Notes: generated from the letters alone by a model not told the origin. Positions 23,589 to 33,057 are shown, counted from the stretch's first letter. The stretch: 44,065 nucleotides of DNA from Brugia malayi (GCF_000002995.4 NW_025062312.1:1-44065), one strand, 5' to 3'. Made by a program: numbers and translations.

Positions 23589-24735
23589 TCATTAATGCAT
23601 TTTACATAGCAGTCAATCAATCGGTTAATGGGTTAATAAAATATTACATATATATATATAAAATTTTCGACTTCAAATTTTAGTATTTAACCGACGGAAC
23701 TGACATTTGCAATAAATATGACAAAAATAAATTAAATACCTAATTTATCTCTCTATTAAAATATTAAAGAAGCTAAGATGGCCTTTCGTTTTAGTAAAGT
23801 TATTTAAACTTTAAATAATAATGATGGCATAGATGAAAGGAAAATAATTAAGAAATTATAATTGATATTGATGACCACAGATGATAGGATGGCCTCATAA
23901 GTAATTTTTCTGGTACTTATTAAGATATGTCACTTTAAATTAAAAATCTTTTAAAATTATTAAGAATGTTGTTAATCAGTTAGCCGAAATGAATACAAAT
24001 AGTAATTGTATGTTTGACGATAGCAATTGTTTCATTTTCAAACTGTAGTAATTTAATCCTTTTTGTACATATATAATAACTGCACACTTACCATATTTAA
24101 TTAAAATTATTCTCATTTTTTTCAATTTAATTTTAAATCAAGAAGTGAAATTCAGCAAATGAAATGATAAAAGTAGCATATAATTAACAGATGAGGTAAT
24201 TAATAATAAATAATCAGTAAATGAAATAATCAACCATATCATGACATTTTGAATGACATCTTGAAATATTTGTTTATTCCTCATACAAATTACAGTAACC
24301 CTCTGTTCCATTTCGTGATAAATTTTGTAAAGGGGTGAAAATTATTCAATTGATCATTTGATTCCCAATGTAAACAGGTGGCACATCGTAGCAAGCAATA
24401 ATAATATCATTAATCTAATAATATAGTTCATATTCATTTCTCTCAATTGCCTATTTTAATTCTTCTAACGAAAAAAAAAAAAAAAAAAAAAAACGAAGAC
24501 ATGAAAAATATTAAAATTATTGCACCAATTAATCAACGATAAATTAATTATCGCAAATAAACAATTTTTGCCAAAACAGTCGCTTATTCCTTATTCTTTT
24601 TCCTTCTTTTTTCTTCGCCCAGTAAAATTATATTAATAAAAAAACTTACCAAGAAAAAAAAATATAAATAAAATTGTGCAAAATTTTCAAATGTTTCATA
24701 AATTTAAAAAAAGATTGTCTTTTACTATTTTCATC

Positions 24736-24780
<45 letters not shown>

Positions 24781-26379
24781 CCTTGCTTTATACACTGTTT
24801 GAAATAAAGGAAAATACCAGAAGGAAAAAGCATAAAGTATTTAAATAAATGGAAAAGAAATTCAACAAATAATATAACTATACAATGAACCAGTCTTTAA
24901 AATGTTTAATGTTAGCAATCAATTATTTACCTATCTGCAGTGCATTATAAAAATAATTGAAATTTCAGTTAAAATCGAATTGAAAATGAGGAAGAAAAAG
25001 TAGTTGAAAAGGTTTGTTAAAATTTAAAAGAAAAAAGCAAGAGAAAAAATATTTGCTATAATTTAAAAAAAGAAAAAAAAAATAATGTATTATCTGTTAT
25101 TACAAGTAAGTTACTGAAAGATCTGTCTGTTCAATTTTAGATTACAATAATTTACAATCGGTAATAATTTCCCAATTTTAATCTCTCCATTTCGGTATTT
25201 CAAAATGTTATCAATAATGGAAAGCTTTTTGCTTACTTATCCTTTTTTTTAGGATATAAAAAAATAAAGAAAGAAATTTCAATTGATAAAAAATTTTTAT
25301 ACGAAATATGAAATAATTTAGATCCATTAATTCTAAAAAAAAATCAGCACATTTTTCTCATTTTGTTTATTATTTAAAATTTCTTCCTTTCCTTCCTTCT
25401 TTTTTGATTGCTCTTATAATAAATTTGATTTTTGAATTACTTGAAAAGCATCAGCGATATTCAACAAATATTCTGCATTTATTGAATTAATTTTAACTGA
25501 ATTACAACAATATTCCATAGCTATTTTAAATTATTTGATAATTCATTCATGCATACACATGAAAAAAGAAACTGATGAATCAATTTTGCTTGTGAAAAAT
25601 ACTTTTAATTTCTTTTATTTTTTCCAAAGTATGATTTTGTTCCTGTTAAATGTTAAATCGAAATTATTAAATTATATGCTAAAGTGAGTATTTTATTTTG
25701 CTCTGAAATTATTTCAATAATGATCAAGAAAAAAGTTAGATTTTTTTATAGATCTAAAATAAATTGTCTCTTTTTCCACTTTGAAATGAAATGGATTCAT
25801 AAGTAAATTGAAGGTAATAATAAGAATCGATGAAGTTTTATAATAATAAATAAATGATAAACAAACGCTTTGAGAGCATCTTTTTTTAAACGAAGCAGAA
25901 AAAAATATTGAATTTGCTTTTTAATAATAGCCACAGAAATCTTGTTTCTGAGATAGAATTACAGTTTTAGAGAAGTTGCATTCTTACAAAAGAATCATTC
26001 ACCAATTAACATAAATTTAACAATAGAAATAAAAAAAAACTTTAAAACAATTAAAATGATTTTGTCTTTTCAATCAAAGAATCACAGCAACATATGAGCA
26101 AAAGTAATTTTAATATAAATATTTTTTTGATGAAAAAAGTTTTTTTTTGTTCTCTATTTAAATATGATAGAACATTACTATATATTTTTATTTTTTTTTA
26201 ATATTTTATTTTAATATTTTTTATTTTTAATGTTTTTTTGCCACTTTTTTATGCTAAAAAATTAAAATACTTTAATTTTAACTTTTTAAGTGTTTGAGTA
26301 AAACTGAATTATAATCTGGGTATAACTGAATTGTAATCTGTATATAATCTGAGTATAACTGAATTTCGGGGGTTTGCAA
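23589..26379. other. AT-rich non-coding DNA with simple repeats
   Basis: No coding exon is supported. It includes a short TA run near 23649-23662, an A23 run at 24471-24493, a (CT)n microsatellite and many A/T tracts. Confidence 0.6.
24742..24778. repeat. (CT)n microsatellite
   Basis: About 18 consecutive CT units at the end of a T/C-rich stretch. Confidence 0.95.
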
Positions 26380-27830
26380 TCTTCTTCATGTATTCTGTTA
26401 GGGATATTTGACAATTAAGGCAAAAAAGAAAGTTTATAAAATTCACTTTAAAGTTTTCTTTCAATGTACAAATTTAATGGAAATTGCTTTTAGGCCAATT
26501 TTAATTTATTTTTAATATTGAAATTAATTTTAATTGCAGATTTAAATTCGACAGTTTCCAAGAGCTTTTCTGTCAATTTAATGCTGAAACAATTTTTAAA
26601 ATGCTAAATTGTGTTTTAATTAAATGCCAACAATGTTATGAAAATTTAATTCATTGAAAAATAAATATATTTTGGACTTAATTGATTATTTTTATTTGCA
26701 TTCCCCTTGATCTTCACACATTCTCTTGGGGATATTTGAAATTTATGGAGAAAAGAAACTTTACAAAATTTAGTGATTTTAATTTATTTTTGACTTTGAA
26801 AATAATTGCAGATTTAAATATGGATCAATAGAAAAGTTCACTTTTGAACTTTATTGGCTATATTATTTGCATTCTCCTGATCTTCATATGTTCTGTTTGG
26901 GATATTTGACCATTTATGCAAATAAGAAACTTTATAAAATTCACTTTAAGATATTCTTTTAATGTACAAATTTAATGAAATTTGCCTTTAGTGCTGATTT
27001 TAATTTATTTCTGACATGAAATTAATTTTAATTGCAGATTTAAATTCGACAGTTTGCAAGAGTTTATGTTAATTTATTGCTGAAAAAATTTTTAAATCTG
27101 CTAAATTCTGTTTCAGCTAAGTGCCAACAATGTTATAAAAATTTAATTCATTTAAAAATAAAATATATTTTGGACTTATCTGATCATTTTATTTACACTG
27201 CTCTTGATCTGCACACATTCTGTTTGGGGTATTTGACATATAATTGCAGAAAAGGAAATTTATAGAATTTTCTGAAGTAATCTTTCAATGTACAAATTTA
27301 ATGAAATTTGCAGTTAGTGATGATTTTAATTTATTTTTGGTATTGAAATTAATTTTAATTGCAGATCTTAAAAATGAGTTATTTGGAAAGTTCGGGAGTT
27401 TCCGAGAGTTTTTTTAACTTAATGCTTGATTTTAATTGTACATTTAAATATGGATCATTAAGAAAGTTCGACAGTTTCCAAGAGTTTCGTATTGATCAGT
27501 ATATATTCTGGTGGATATTTGAGAATTTAAGCAAAAAAGAAAGTTTATAAAATCCACTTTAGAGTAATATTTCAATGTTGAAGTAAAAAAAAATTTGCAA
27601 TTATTAGTGATTAAAAATTTTTTTTGGCATTAAAAATAATTTTAATTACAAATTTAAAAATGGATTATTAGGAAAGTTCCAAGATTTTGTTGATTTAATG
27701 TTGAAAACATTTTTAAATATGCTCGATTCTACTTTAATTAAATGCCAAAAACGTCAGAAGAAATGTAATTAAATTAAAAATAAATATATTTTATTTCCAT
27801 TCTCCTGATCTTCATATATAGTAAGGGTGA
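26380..27830. repeat. Diverged ~320 bp satellite, about 4.5 units
   Basis: A GGGATATTTGA-type motif recurs near 26398, 26727, 26907, 27222 and 27507 (one unit shortened to ~180 bp). Each full unit holds, in the same order as the outer satellite, TGATTTTAATTTATTT, GAAATTAATTTTAATTG, GTTT(G/C)CAAGAG, TTAATTAAATGCCAA, AATTTAATTCATT and GACTTAATTGATTA. The TGGTCA box of the outer family is replaced by a CTTGATCTTCACACATTCT-like segment. Open frames at 27077-27265 and 27359-27550 are repeat translations. Confidence 0.75.
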
Positions 27831-28104
27831 ATTATTAGTAGTTCAGTTATTAGCTAAATGTTGTGATGTTTATAAGTGTGCAATTATATCAGTCACTATG
27901 AAATAATAATTAGGATTGGGGATTTATCGAACTAGCCAAGACTTTCATTAGCTAACTGAATGCTTTAATTATTTAATTTCTAACTTTCTTGAGTGAATGA
28001 ATTGCTCTTACTTATCACTGTCTGTTAAGTATAATGTTTCTTACATTTAACTTCTTTATTAGTCATTCTAGTTATTCAAATGTATTTTTTTAATGATGAA
28101 CACC
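27831..28104. other. AT-rich spacer
   Basis: Nothing recognised between the diverged satellite and dispersed repeat copy A. Confidence 0.5.
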
Positions 28105-28388
28105 GATGTGTGTGCCAGCTCGCTCGTTAAACCTTCTGCTCATGGCCGCCTGTACGGTACGGTCTCTTCAGATGTGTGTATCCACCCGCTCGCTCGTTAA
28201 CTCTTTTCCTCATTTCTGCCCTAACCTCACTGAGGCGAGCACAGTGACTACGGTACGGTCTCTTCAGATGTATGTGCCCACCCTCTACGTATGCCTACCC
28301 CACCCCCTCATTTCTGCCCTAACCTCATCACTGAAGGCGAACAAAGTGTCTGCCCACCCTCTACGTATGCCTACCCCACCCCCGTCGG
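28105..28388 (+). repeat. GC-richer dispersed LTR-like repeat, copy A (internally duplicated)
   Basis: Starts GATGTGTGTGCC like copy C and contains CCCTAACCTCATCACTGAA and GCGAACAAAGTGTCTGCCC shared with copy B. Internal duplications: ACGGTACGGTCTCTTCAGAT occurs twice (about 28156 and 28252), and a segment ending CTACGTATGCCTACCCCACC occurs twice. Its GC content stands out from all surrounding DNA. It stops at the first base of the argS fragment. The open frame through it into argS is a chance fusion. Confidence 0.7.
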
Positions 28389-28500
28389 TGTATTTACGAT
28401 ATAAAGAAGCCCTAGGAGAAAAAATTAGCATTGAAAAAGGCTTATACCCTGGTGAATATTTAAAGCCAATAGGAGAGGAGCTAGCCAAAAAATACGGCAG
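28389..28500 (+). pseudogene. argS: Arginyl-tRNA synthetase fragment (Wolbachia-derived)
   Basis: About 37 codons: [17 protein letters not shown], then [19 protein letters not shown]. The block Y.GEYL...G..LA.KYG is characteristic of the N-terminal catalytic half of class I bacterial ArgRS, downstream of its HIGH motif. The enzyme charges tRNA-Arg; this piece has neither the HIGH motif nor the KMSK region. It is fused on the left to the GC-rich repeat and on the right, in a different frame, to nadK. Confidence 0.75.
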
Positions 28501-28622
28501 AGAGCTTCGAAGATTTGATTGATAACATAAAGCACGCAACTTCAGCTCAGCTAACTTTGCTAAAGATGGAAGCTATAGATCTGAGTGGTAAAAAATATCA
28601 CCATGTAGCGGTAAACGAAGTG
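28498..28622 (+). pseudogene. nadK: NAD kinase fragment (Wolbachia-derived)
   Basis: The frame reads [39 protein letters not shown] and NEV. LKMEA.D..G....ALNEV-type sequence is the NAD-kinase segment leading to the conserved NE pair that contacts NAD; Asn-Glu is kept. The GGDGT catalytic motif, N-terminal to this, is absent. It follows argS within a few bases and is joined to pepA after about 12 bases, so three unrelated genes meet within 250 bp. Confidence 0.75.
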
Positions 28623-28633
28623 TATGTCTCACT

Positions 28634-28891
28634 GAACCACCTAACGTTTTGTACCCAGAGTCCTATGCTGACTGTATAAAAAGCGAACTTACTAAATTTG
28701 GTCTTGAAATTGAAGTGCTTGATAAAAAGCAGATGGAAAAGAAGAAAATGGGAGCTTTGCTTGGAGTAGCACAAGGAAGTAGTAAAGAGCCTAAGTTGGT
28801 AGTAATAAGGTGGAATGGAGCTTCTAAAGAACAAAAACCGATAGCTTTTGTGGGTAAAGGTATAACATTTGATACTGGTGGAGTATCGCTT
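28634..28891 (+). pseudogene. pepA: Leucyl aminopeptidase fragment (Wolbachia-derived)
   Basis: An uninterrupted stretch of about 86 codons: EPPNVLYPESYADCIKSEL, then EVLDKKQMEKKKMGALLGVA and PIAFVGKGITFDTGGVSL. These are M17 cytosol aminopeptidase hallmarks: NxPxNxLxP at the start of the catalytic domain, MGxxLxVxxGS, and VGKGxTFDxGG, whose Lys is a metal/substrate ligand. The remaining metal ligands and the NTDAEGR signature are missing. A full protein is near 500 aa. The longest and best-preserved bacterial fragment in the mosaic. Confidence 0.92.
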
Positions 28892-28952
28892 AACTTGGCT
28901 TTAGCGATAGGAAAAGATATTGAGTATTGTGCAGTGTCAGTTCACTCTTCAG
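28892..28952 (+). other. Short unassigned junction sequence
   Basis: About 60 bp reading NLALAIGKDIEYCAVSVHSS in frame with pepA. It does not match the expected pepA continuation and is not identified. Confidence 0.3.
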
Positions 28953-29026
28953 TGTCATTCCAGCACGTGACACTGGAATCTAGAGAAAAAGAAACCTGGA
29001 TCCCACTGTCAAGAACTGGGATGACA
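28953..29026. repeat. Wolbachia-type intergenic palindromic repeat
   Basis: Begins TGTCATTCCAGCACGTGACA and ends CTGGGATGACA, the inverted ends pairing as TGTCATYCCAG/CTGGRATGACA around a CTGGATCCCA arm. Short hairpins of this design are dispersed through Wolbachia genomes. It has lost perfect symmetry. Confidence 0.75.
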
Positions 29027-29032
29027 GAGTGA

Positions 29033-29177
29033 TGTCAATTTCTTATGTGACCAGGAGTGATTGCCTAGCTCATGACCAGCATTATAGATTTTCTTTACTA
29101 TCTCAGATGTTTTTTTATTTATGCGTTCACCAAGAAGAAAAAATGTTGCTTTTGCTTTATAGTGAGGTTTATACTCC
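29033..29177 (-). pseudogene. Polysaccharide deacetylase (NodB-domain) fragment, Wolbachia-derived
   Basis: The minus-strand frame reads KAKATFFLLGERINKKTSEI, then VKKIYNAGHELGNHSWSHKK LTS. ATFFxxG, GHExGNHxxxH is the NodB homology domain of carbohydrate esterase family 4; both His of the HSWSH metal-binding motif remain. The catalytic first Asp motif (TFDDG), which lies just before this segment in the family, is absent. It is flanked by the palindrome on one side and the bamB piece, in opposite orientation, on the other. Confidence 0.8.
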
Positions 29178-29180
29178 ATA

Positions 29181-29582
29181 TCGCCAGCAATTTTCAACGA
29201 TAAAATAATAGCACCATTTTCAAACGGTGAACTAATAGCCTTTAATGAAGATGGTAAAAAATTGTGGAGCCAAAAATTGTTCACAAACCTTTTTGATACA
29301 CCGCTCACAGATATAACTACCACACCAAGAGTATGTGACAACATTTTAATAGCCAAAAATAACTCTTACATTTATAGTATTGACGTAAAATCAGGAAATA
29401 TTTTATGGTCCAAGCCACTAAAGGTAAAAAGTGTATCAGACATTGAGTCATATTATAGTCCACTTATCCCTGTAAAGGAACAAAAAACAGGTGGTAGAAT
29501 TTTTATAGTGACTAAAGACAACAAAGTAATTGGCATCGATATACAAAGCGGAGAAGTAGTCTGGAAGAAAATGCAAGCATAA
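29181..29582 (+). pseudogene. bamB: Outer-membrane assembly beta-propeller (BamB/PQQ-like) 3' fragment, Wolbachia-derived
   Basis: About 133 open codons to a natural-looking TAA. They show repeated propeller blades: SPAIFNDKIIAPFSNGELIA, FNEDGKKLWSQKL, NNSYIYSIDVKSGNILWSKP and VIGIDIQSGEVVWKKMQA. The recurring xxAxDxxxGxxxW pattern is the PQQ/WD-like blade of BamB (YfgL), a lipoprotein of the BAM outer-membrane insertion complex. The signal peptide and about the first half of the ~380 aa protein, plus the last blades, are absent. It has the longest open reading in the mosaic. Another PQQ-repeat protein is possible. Confidence 0.75.
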
Positions 29583-29954
29583 ATTACTTTTATTTACGAG
29601 TTAATTATCAGAATGGAAGACGTGATCTTACACTTTCTTTTCTCTATGTGATATGGTTAACCCTATAGAACTTTCTGGCCTTATTTTAAATCCCTTATTA
29701 TTGTTCTTAGGTGCACTGCGTTTTCATGTAGGTAGAATAGTGATTGGATAATAAAACTATTGTTAAAACTGCAATAATTAAGAAGAAGAATGTCCGATAA
29801 CGCCTTTATTGAAGTTGGTACAGATATATTTCTTGTATCTGTTTTTATCACTATTTCTTTAACAAATTGTCACATGCTCTATGCTAAATTTTAGTTAACG
29901 TGCATATTGGAGGTATTAAAAAAGTTGTTTTTGACCATGTTTTTTTCAGTTTTA
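29583..29954. other. Unassigned, probably bacterial, segment
   Basis: About 370 bp with composition like the neighbouring Wolbachia fragments. It contains short plus frames starting MVNPIELSGLILNPLLLFLG (29651) and MSDNAFIEVGTDIFLVSVF (29790), both hydrophobic. Neither is recognised. Confidence 0.35.
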
Positions 29955-30073
29955 GGAGTAATTGCAAGTTCAATGGAAAATGTTGCTGTTGAAATTCGTC
30001 ACTTACAAAGAACTGAGATTGCGGAAATTGCCGAATATTTTTCTACTGGACAGAAAGGAAGCTCTGCCATGCC
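29955..30073 (+). pseudogene. purB: Adenylosuccinate lyase fragment, sense orientation (Wolbachia-derived)
   Basis: Reads GVIASSMENVAVEIRHLQRT, EIAEIAEYFSTGQKGSSAMP and stops there. GSSxMPxKxN is the signature loop of the fumarase/aspartase superfamily; the fragment breaks exactly inside it, so the catalytic Lys-Arg-Asn is missing. PurB acts twice in purine synthesis (SAICAR to AICAR, adenylosuccinate to AMP). It is joined to a 46-bp segment that also occurs at 32687-32732. A second purB piece lies reversed at 30445-30535. Confidence 0.9.
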
Positions 30074-30119
30074 GCTCAGGTATCAAAGTTTGCCGATGGT
30101 GCGATAAATGCGGAAGTGG
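30074..30119 (+). repeat. 46-bp repeated segment, copy 1
   Basis: Identical to 32687-32732. Starts GCTCAGGTATCAAAGTTTGC; translates as QVSKFADGAINAEV in the frame that continues, in the second copy, into LSETLRKRATSWFDQTL. Coding origin not recognised. Confidence 0.85.
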
Positions 30120-30158
30120 AAAGTAACCTCTGCAGTCAAGAGGTATATATAATACAGT

Positions 30159-30335
30159 CCATTTGCTTCACAAATTGGTTCAGGGTTAACAGGTGTTCTA
30201 TATGTGCTTGATGAACCATCAATAGGCCTTCATCAATGTGATAATGATCGATTAATTGCCACACTTAAAAACCTGAGAGATATGGGAAACACCGTAATCG
30301 TTGTTGAGCATGATGAAGATACAATAATGAACAAG
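30159..30335 (+). pseudogene. uvrA: UvrA excinuclease ATPase fragment (Wolbachia-derived)
   Basis: Reads [40 protein letters not shown] and [15 protein letters not shown]. It contains the ABC Walker B and D-loop ([12 protein letters not shown]) and the H-loop (VVEHDEDTI) typical of UvrA in nucleotide excision repair. The LSGGE signature just upstream is cut off, as is everything after IM. About 59 codons remain of a ~940 aa protein. UvrA has two such ATPase halves; [14 protein letters not shown] fits the first best by memory, but this needs alignment. Confidence 0.92.
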
Positions 30336-30444
30336 TATTTCATGAATTTTATCAACATCAAGTGGTTTGTTTTCAACAACAAATGTTGGCATTGATATAA
30401 ATACGTAATTATTTAGTAAGTTAAATGTTTGTATTATGATGATA
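30336..30444 (-). other. Unassigned bacterial-looking fragment
   Basis: The minus frame reads [20 protein letters not shown] directly after the purB piece in the same open frame. It is not the expected purB continuation and was not identified. Confidence 0.3.
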
Positions 30445-30535
30445 CGCTGTGAGAAAATTAAACCTTTTGAAGAATTTAAGTTCTTTTCAATGTTTTCTTT
30501 ATTAATTGCTAATTTATCTATCAAATCCGTTTCAA
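30445..30535 (-). pseudogene. purB: Adenylosuccinate lyase fragment, reversed (Wolbachia-derived)
   Basis: The minus frame reads LIDKLAINKENIEKNLNSSK then GLIFSQRI. The pattern N.ENI..NL..S.GLIFSQR is the conserved helix region C-terminal to the signature loop in bacterial PurB. Together with 29955-30073 it shows that two nearby parts of one gene were joined in opposite orientations with a uvrA piece between them. Confidence 0.7.
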
Positions 30536-30538
30536 TTT

Positions 30539-30620
30539 AGTGCTTACTGTTCTTTCTGTTCCTTGACAGATGTTTTTATCTTTGCTGATTAATGTGAATT
30601 CAATATCCTCCTTTGCACAG
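30539..30620 (-). other. Unassigned bacterial-looking fragment
   Basis: The minus frame contains AKEDIEFTLISKDKNICQGT, protein-like but not recognised. It lies between purB and secA pieces. Confidence 0.3.
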
Positions 30621-30633
30621 AAAAATTAGTGTC

Positions 30634-30684
30634 GGCTTCAACTTTCTTCTGCGCTTTCTCCAGTGCTTTATTGATCCATGGGTG
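30634..30684 (-). pseudogene. secA: SecA fragment (Wolbachia-derived)
   Basis: Seventeen codons, HPWINKALEKAQKKVEA, match the strongly conserved segment before NFDxRK in the helical scaffold domain of the SecA translocase ATPase. Only this short piece is recognisable; the next codons diverge, marking a junction. The identification rests on one motif. Confidence 0.65.
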
Positions 30685-30749
30685 ATAACATTATCCGCCA
30701 CTTGTCTGTGCATCGTACGATAAGAAATTTACGCTAATTAAGCATTGGT

Positions 30750-31085
<336 letters not shown>

Positions 31086-31170
31086 AAAGAGAAAATAGAG
31101 TTTTTTTGTATCCATTGACACTCACTTTCATACCTTATTTACTCTATAAATATATGATAATATAGGAATT

Positions 31171-31221
31171 ATGAAATTTCAACTAGTTACGCATTTTCAA
31201 CCAGCTGGAGATCAACCGCAG
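31171..31221 (+). pseudogene. uvrB: UvrB N-terminus with natural start codon (Wolbachia-derived)
   Basis: ATG at 31171 begins [17 protein letters not shown], the universal UvrB start (F.PxGDQPxAI) at the edge of the first helicase domain. An AGGAATT sequence 5-10 bases upstream resembles a bacterial ribosome binding site, so the true start and about 85 bp of bacterial upstream DNA (31086-31170) were transferred. After 17 codons it breaks into a reversed glyA piece. UvrB is the damage-verification helicase working with UvrA. Confidence 0.85.
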
Positions 31222-31340
31222 GGCAACGCTTGAGCTAGCACTTTCGCATTCTCCACAACTCTTTTGATATAGGCTTTTAACTCTGGCGCCAATGCCTCTT
31301 TAAATGCAACAGCTTTTGCAGCTATCACATGCATAAGCGG
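31222..31340 (-). pseudogene. glyA: Serine hydroxymethyltransferase fragment (Wolbachia-derived)
   Basis: The minus frame reads [20 protein letters not shown] then [19 protein letters not shown]. (G)[17 protein letters not shown].PEF..Y..xVxxNA is the conserved block shortly after the PLP-binding lysine in SHMT, which links serine/glycine exchange to one-carbon units. The PLP lysine itself is beyond the fragment. About 40 codons remain of ~420. Confidence 0.93.
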
Positions 31341-31837
31341 CACTTAGCATTATTGATCAGCTCTTTCACTGCCTAGAAGCTTAACCCCTCCTTCAATTTG
31401 TACTTGCCTAAAAAACTCTATCCAGTGAACACCTTTCTTGTCTTTAATCACCATAGCTGGTGATTAACAAAGTCATTCCAACGTCACCTGGTTATGTCCA
31501 TTCTCAATTAAAAAAATAATGACAAGTTTTAGACTAGGTGTATCTGCTACGCTAAAATATATATTATTAATAACTTCATGCTATAATAATTATTTTAATA
31601 TAGGCAACACAGAAAACAGCAAGGATAGTGACAAAGTTATCAATGAATCTCTTGCTTTGCACAATATACAACAGCAAATAAGTCGGAGCTTTTGCTCTGA
31701 GCCATGGAGGCTTGCTATGCATCTGAGATGCCTAATTCTACCTCTTGTTTTGCTAAAACTTTCTTCAGCATTTTTATCATCTTTGTCTAATGAGTTAACA
31801 TCAGCCCCTGCTTTTTGCCGATATTAAAATTGACTCA
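31341..31837. other. Unassigned, probably bacterial, patchwork
   Basis: The minus frame near 31341-31460 reads AMVIKDKKGVHWIEFFRQVQ, followed by IEGGVKLLGSE: convincing as protein but not identified. A minus frame near 31690-31830 reads GADVNSLDKDDKNAEESF, reminiscent of an ankyrin repeat but not conclusive. The 102-codon plus open frame at 31519-31827 is not protein-like over its length. Confidence 0.35.
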
Positions 31838-31909
31838 CTAGAGCCAATACATTTGCTGATATGAAGAATAAGCCTGTACAGCAAAATATATAGCTGCAAT
31901 GAATAGAGC
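31838..31909 (-). other. Unassigned hydrophobic frame joined to tilS
   Basis: Reads [20 protein letters not shown] then a stop. It could be a membrane-protein C-terminus fused to the tilS piece; not identified. Confidence 0.25.
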
Positions 31910-32035
31910 TTCTTTTGCATAACTTACAACAAACTCAACTTCCTCCTGAGATTCTGGACGCAATCCGTGATTTACTGCTAATGCTATAGGGTAATAAATT
32001 CTATTTACTTGATGTATAACGTGCAAAATTTGAAT
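31910..32035 (-). pseudogene. tilS: tRNA(Ile)-lysidine synthase fragment (Wolbachia-derived)
   Basis: The minus frame reads [20 protein letters not shown], then [24 protein letters not shown]...V...A (VNHGLRPES) is the diagnostic TilS motif after the PP-loop SGGxDS. TilS makes lysidine at the wobble base of tRNA-Ile(CAU). The PP-loop itself and the C-terminal domain are missing. Confidence 0.85.
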
Positions 32036-32111
32036 ATCCAAAACTTAGTTCTCCAGCCCCATGCGTTAAAATCAGTGATTTTTTTGCATATGATCACTAT
32101 CATTACAAAAA

Positions 32112-32172
32112 GCAGGACACCCTTTATTTTTAAATGCTGATCCACACAACACAGGAATGCTTTGACGGTTGC
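32112..32172 (-). pseudogene. fusA: Elongation factor G fragment (Wolbachia-derived)
   Basis: The minus frame reads RQSIPVLCGSAFKNKG. PVxCGSAFKNKGVQ is specific to bacterial or mitochondrial EF-G, the translocation GTPase, between G domain and domain II. After KG the sequence changes to CPAFCNDSDHMQ, marking a junction about 60 bp before the tilS piece. Short, but the motif is distinctive. Confidence 0.8.
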
Positions 32173-32175
32173 TGA

Positions 32176-32686
<511 letters not shown>

Positions 32687-32732
32687 GCTCAGGTATCAAA
32701 GTTTGCCGATGGTGCGATAAATGCGGAAGTGG
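32687..32732 (+). repeat. 46-bp repeated segment, copy 2
   Basis: Identical to 30074-30119, but here the frame continues as ALSETLRKRATSWFDQTLVT to about 32788, so this is probably the longer parent fragment. Confidence 0.85.
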
Positions 32733-32870
32733 CTTTGAGCGAAACGCTTAGAAAGCGTGCCACAAGCTGGTTTGATCAGACTTTAGTAACTAGGACCTGG
32801 ACGATCCCATTTTCTCTTTTCGATTTTTGGATCTGTAGGTGACATTCTGCTAACGAACAACCATACTGAA
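32733..32870. other. Unassigned segment leading to the tRNA fragment
   Basis: The first part continues the QVSKFADG... frame (SETLRKRATSWFDQTL). The rest, including TGCTAACGAACAACCATACT, is not recognised. Confidence 0.3.
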
Positions 32871-32882
32871 CGGCAAACACTG

Positions 32883-32943
32883 GGATCGAACCGCTGACCT
32901 TCTGCGTGCAAAACAGATGTTCTACCAGCTGAGCTATACCCCC
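32883..32943 (-). tRNA. tRNA-Ala (TGC) pseudogene, 3' end replaced (Wolbachia-derived)
   Basis: The minus strand reads GGGGGTATAGCTCAGCTGGT at the 5' end, a D arm, anticodon arm TCTGT-TTTGCAC-GCAGA (anticodon TGC), variable loop AGGTC, and T-loop start AGCGGTTCGATCC. The body is the bacterial tRNA-Ala type, unlike nematode nuclear tRNA-Ala. The T-stem 3' side and acceptor 3' strand do not pair: after TTCGATCC comes CAGTGTTTGCCG in place of a complement to GGGGGTA, so it cannot form a full cloverleaf. Confidence 0.8.
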
Positions 32944-32944
32944 C

Positions 32945-33057
32945 ACTTAAAGAATAAACTAACCAGAGCTAAAGCACAAGAAGTATTCGTTGTGATGCAG
33001 ATAAGCTAACACTTTTCCATCTTTTAACACTACAGGTAAAGAATAAAAAACTTCAGG
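32945..33057 (-). other. Unassigned bacterial-looking fragment
   Basis: The minus frame reads PEVFYSLPVVLKDGKVLAYL then HHNEYFLCFSSG. It is protein-like; a C-terminal TilS-type segment is possible, but I am not confident. Confidence 0.3.

Noticed and set aside
28106..28522. 138-codon plus frame joining the GC-rich repeat to argS, and the 84-codon minus frame opposite
   Set aside because: It is a chance read-through of a repeat into a truncated bacterial fragment; only the last ~37 codons are protein-derived.
29009..29356. 115-codon minus open frame as one protein
   Set aside because: Only the 29033-29177 part matches a deacetylase; the rest is the antisense of the bamB fragment.
31519..31827. 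102-codon plus open frame
   Set aside because: It is not protein-like over its length; the minus strand shows better bacterial-looking peptides in the same interval.
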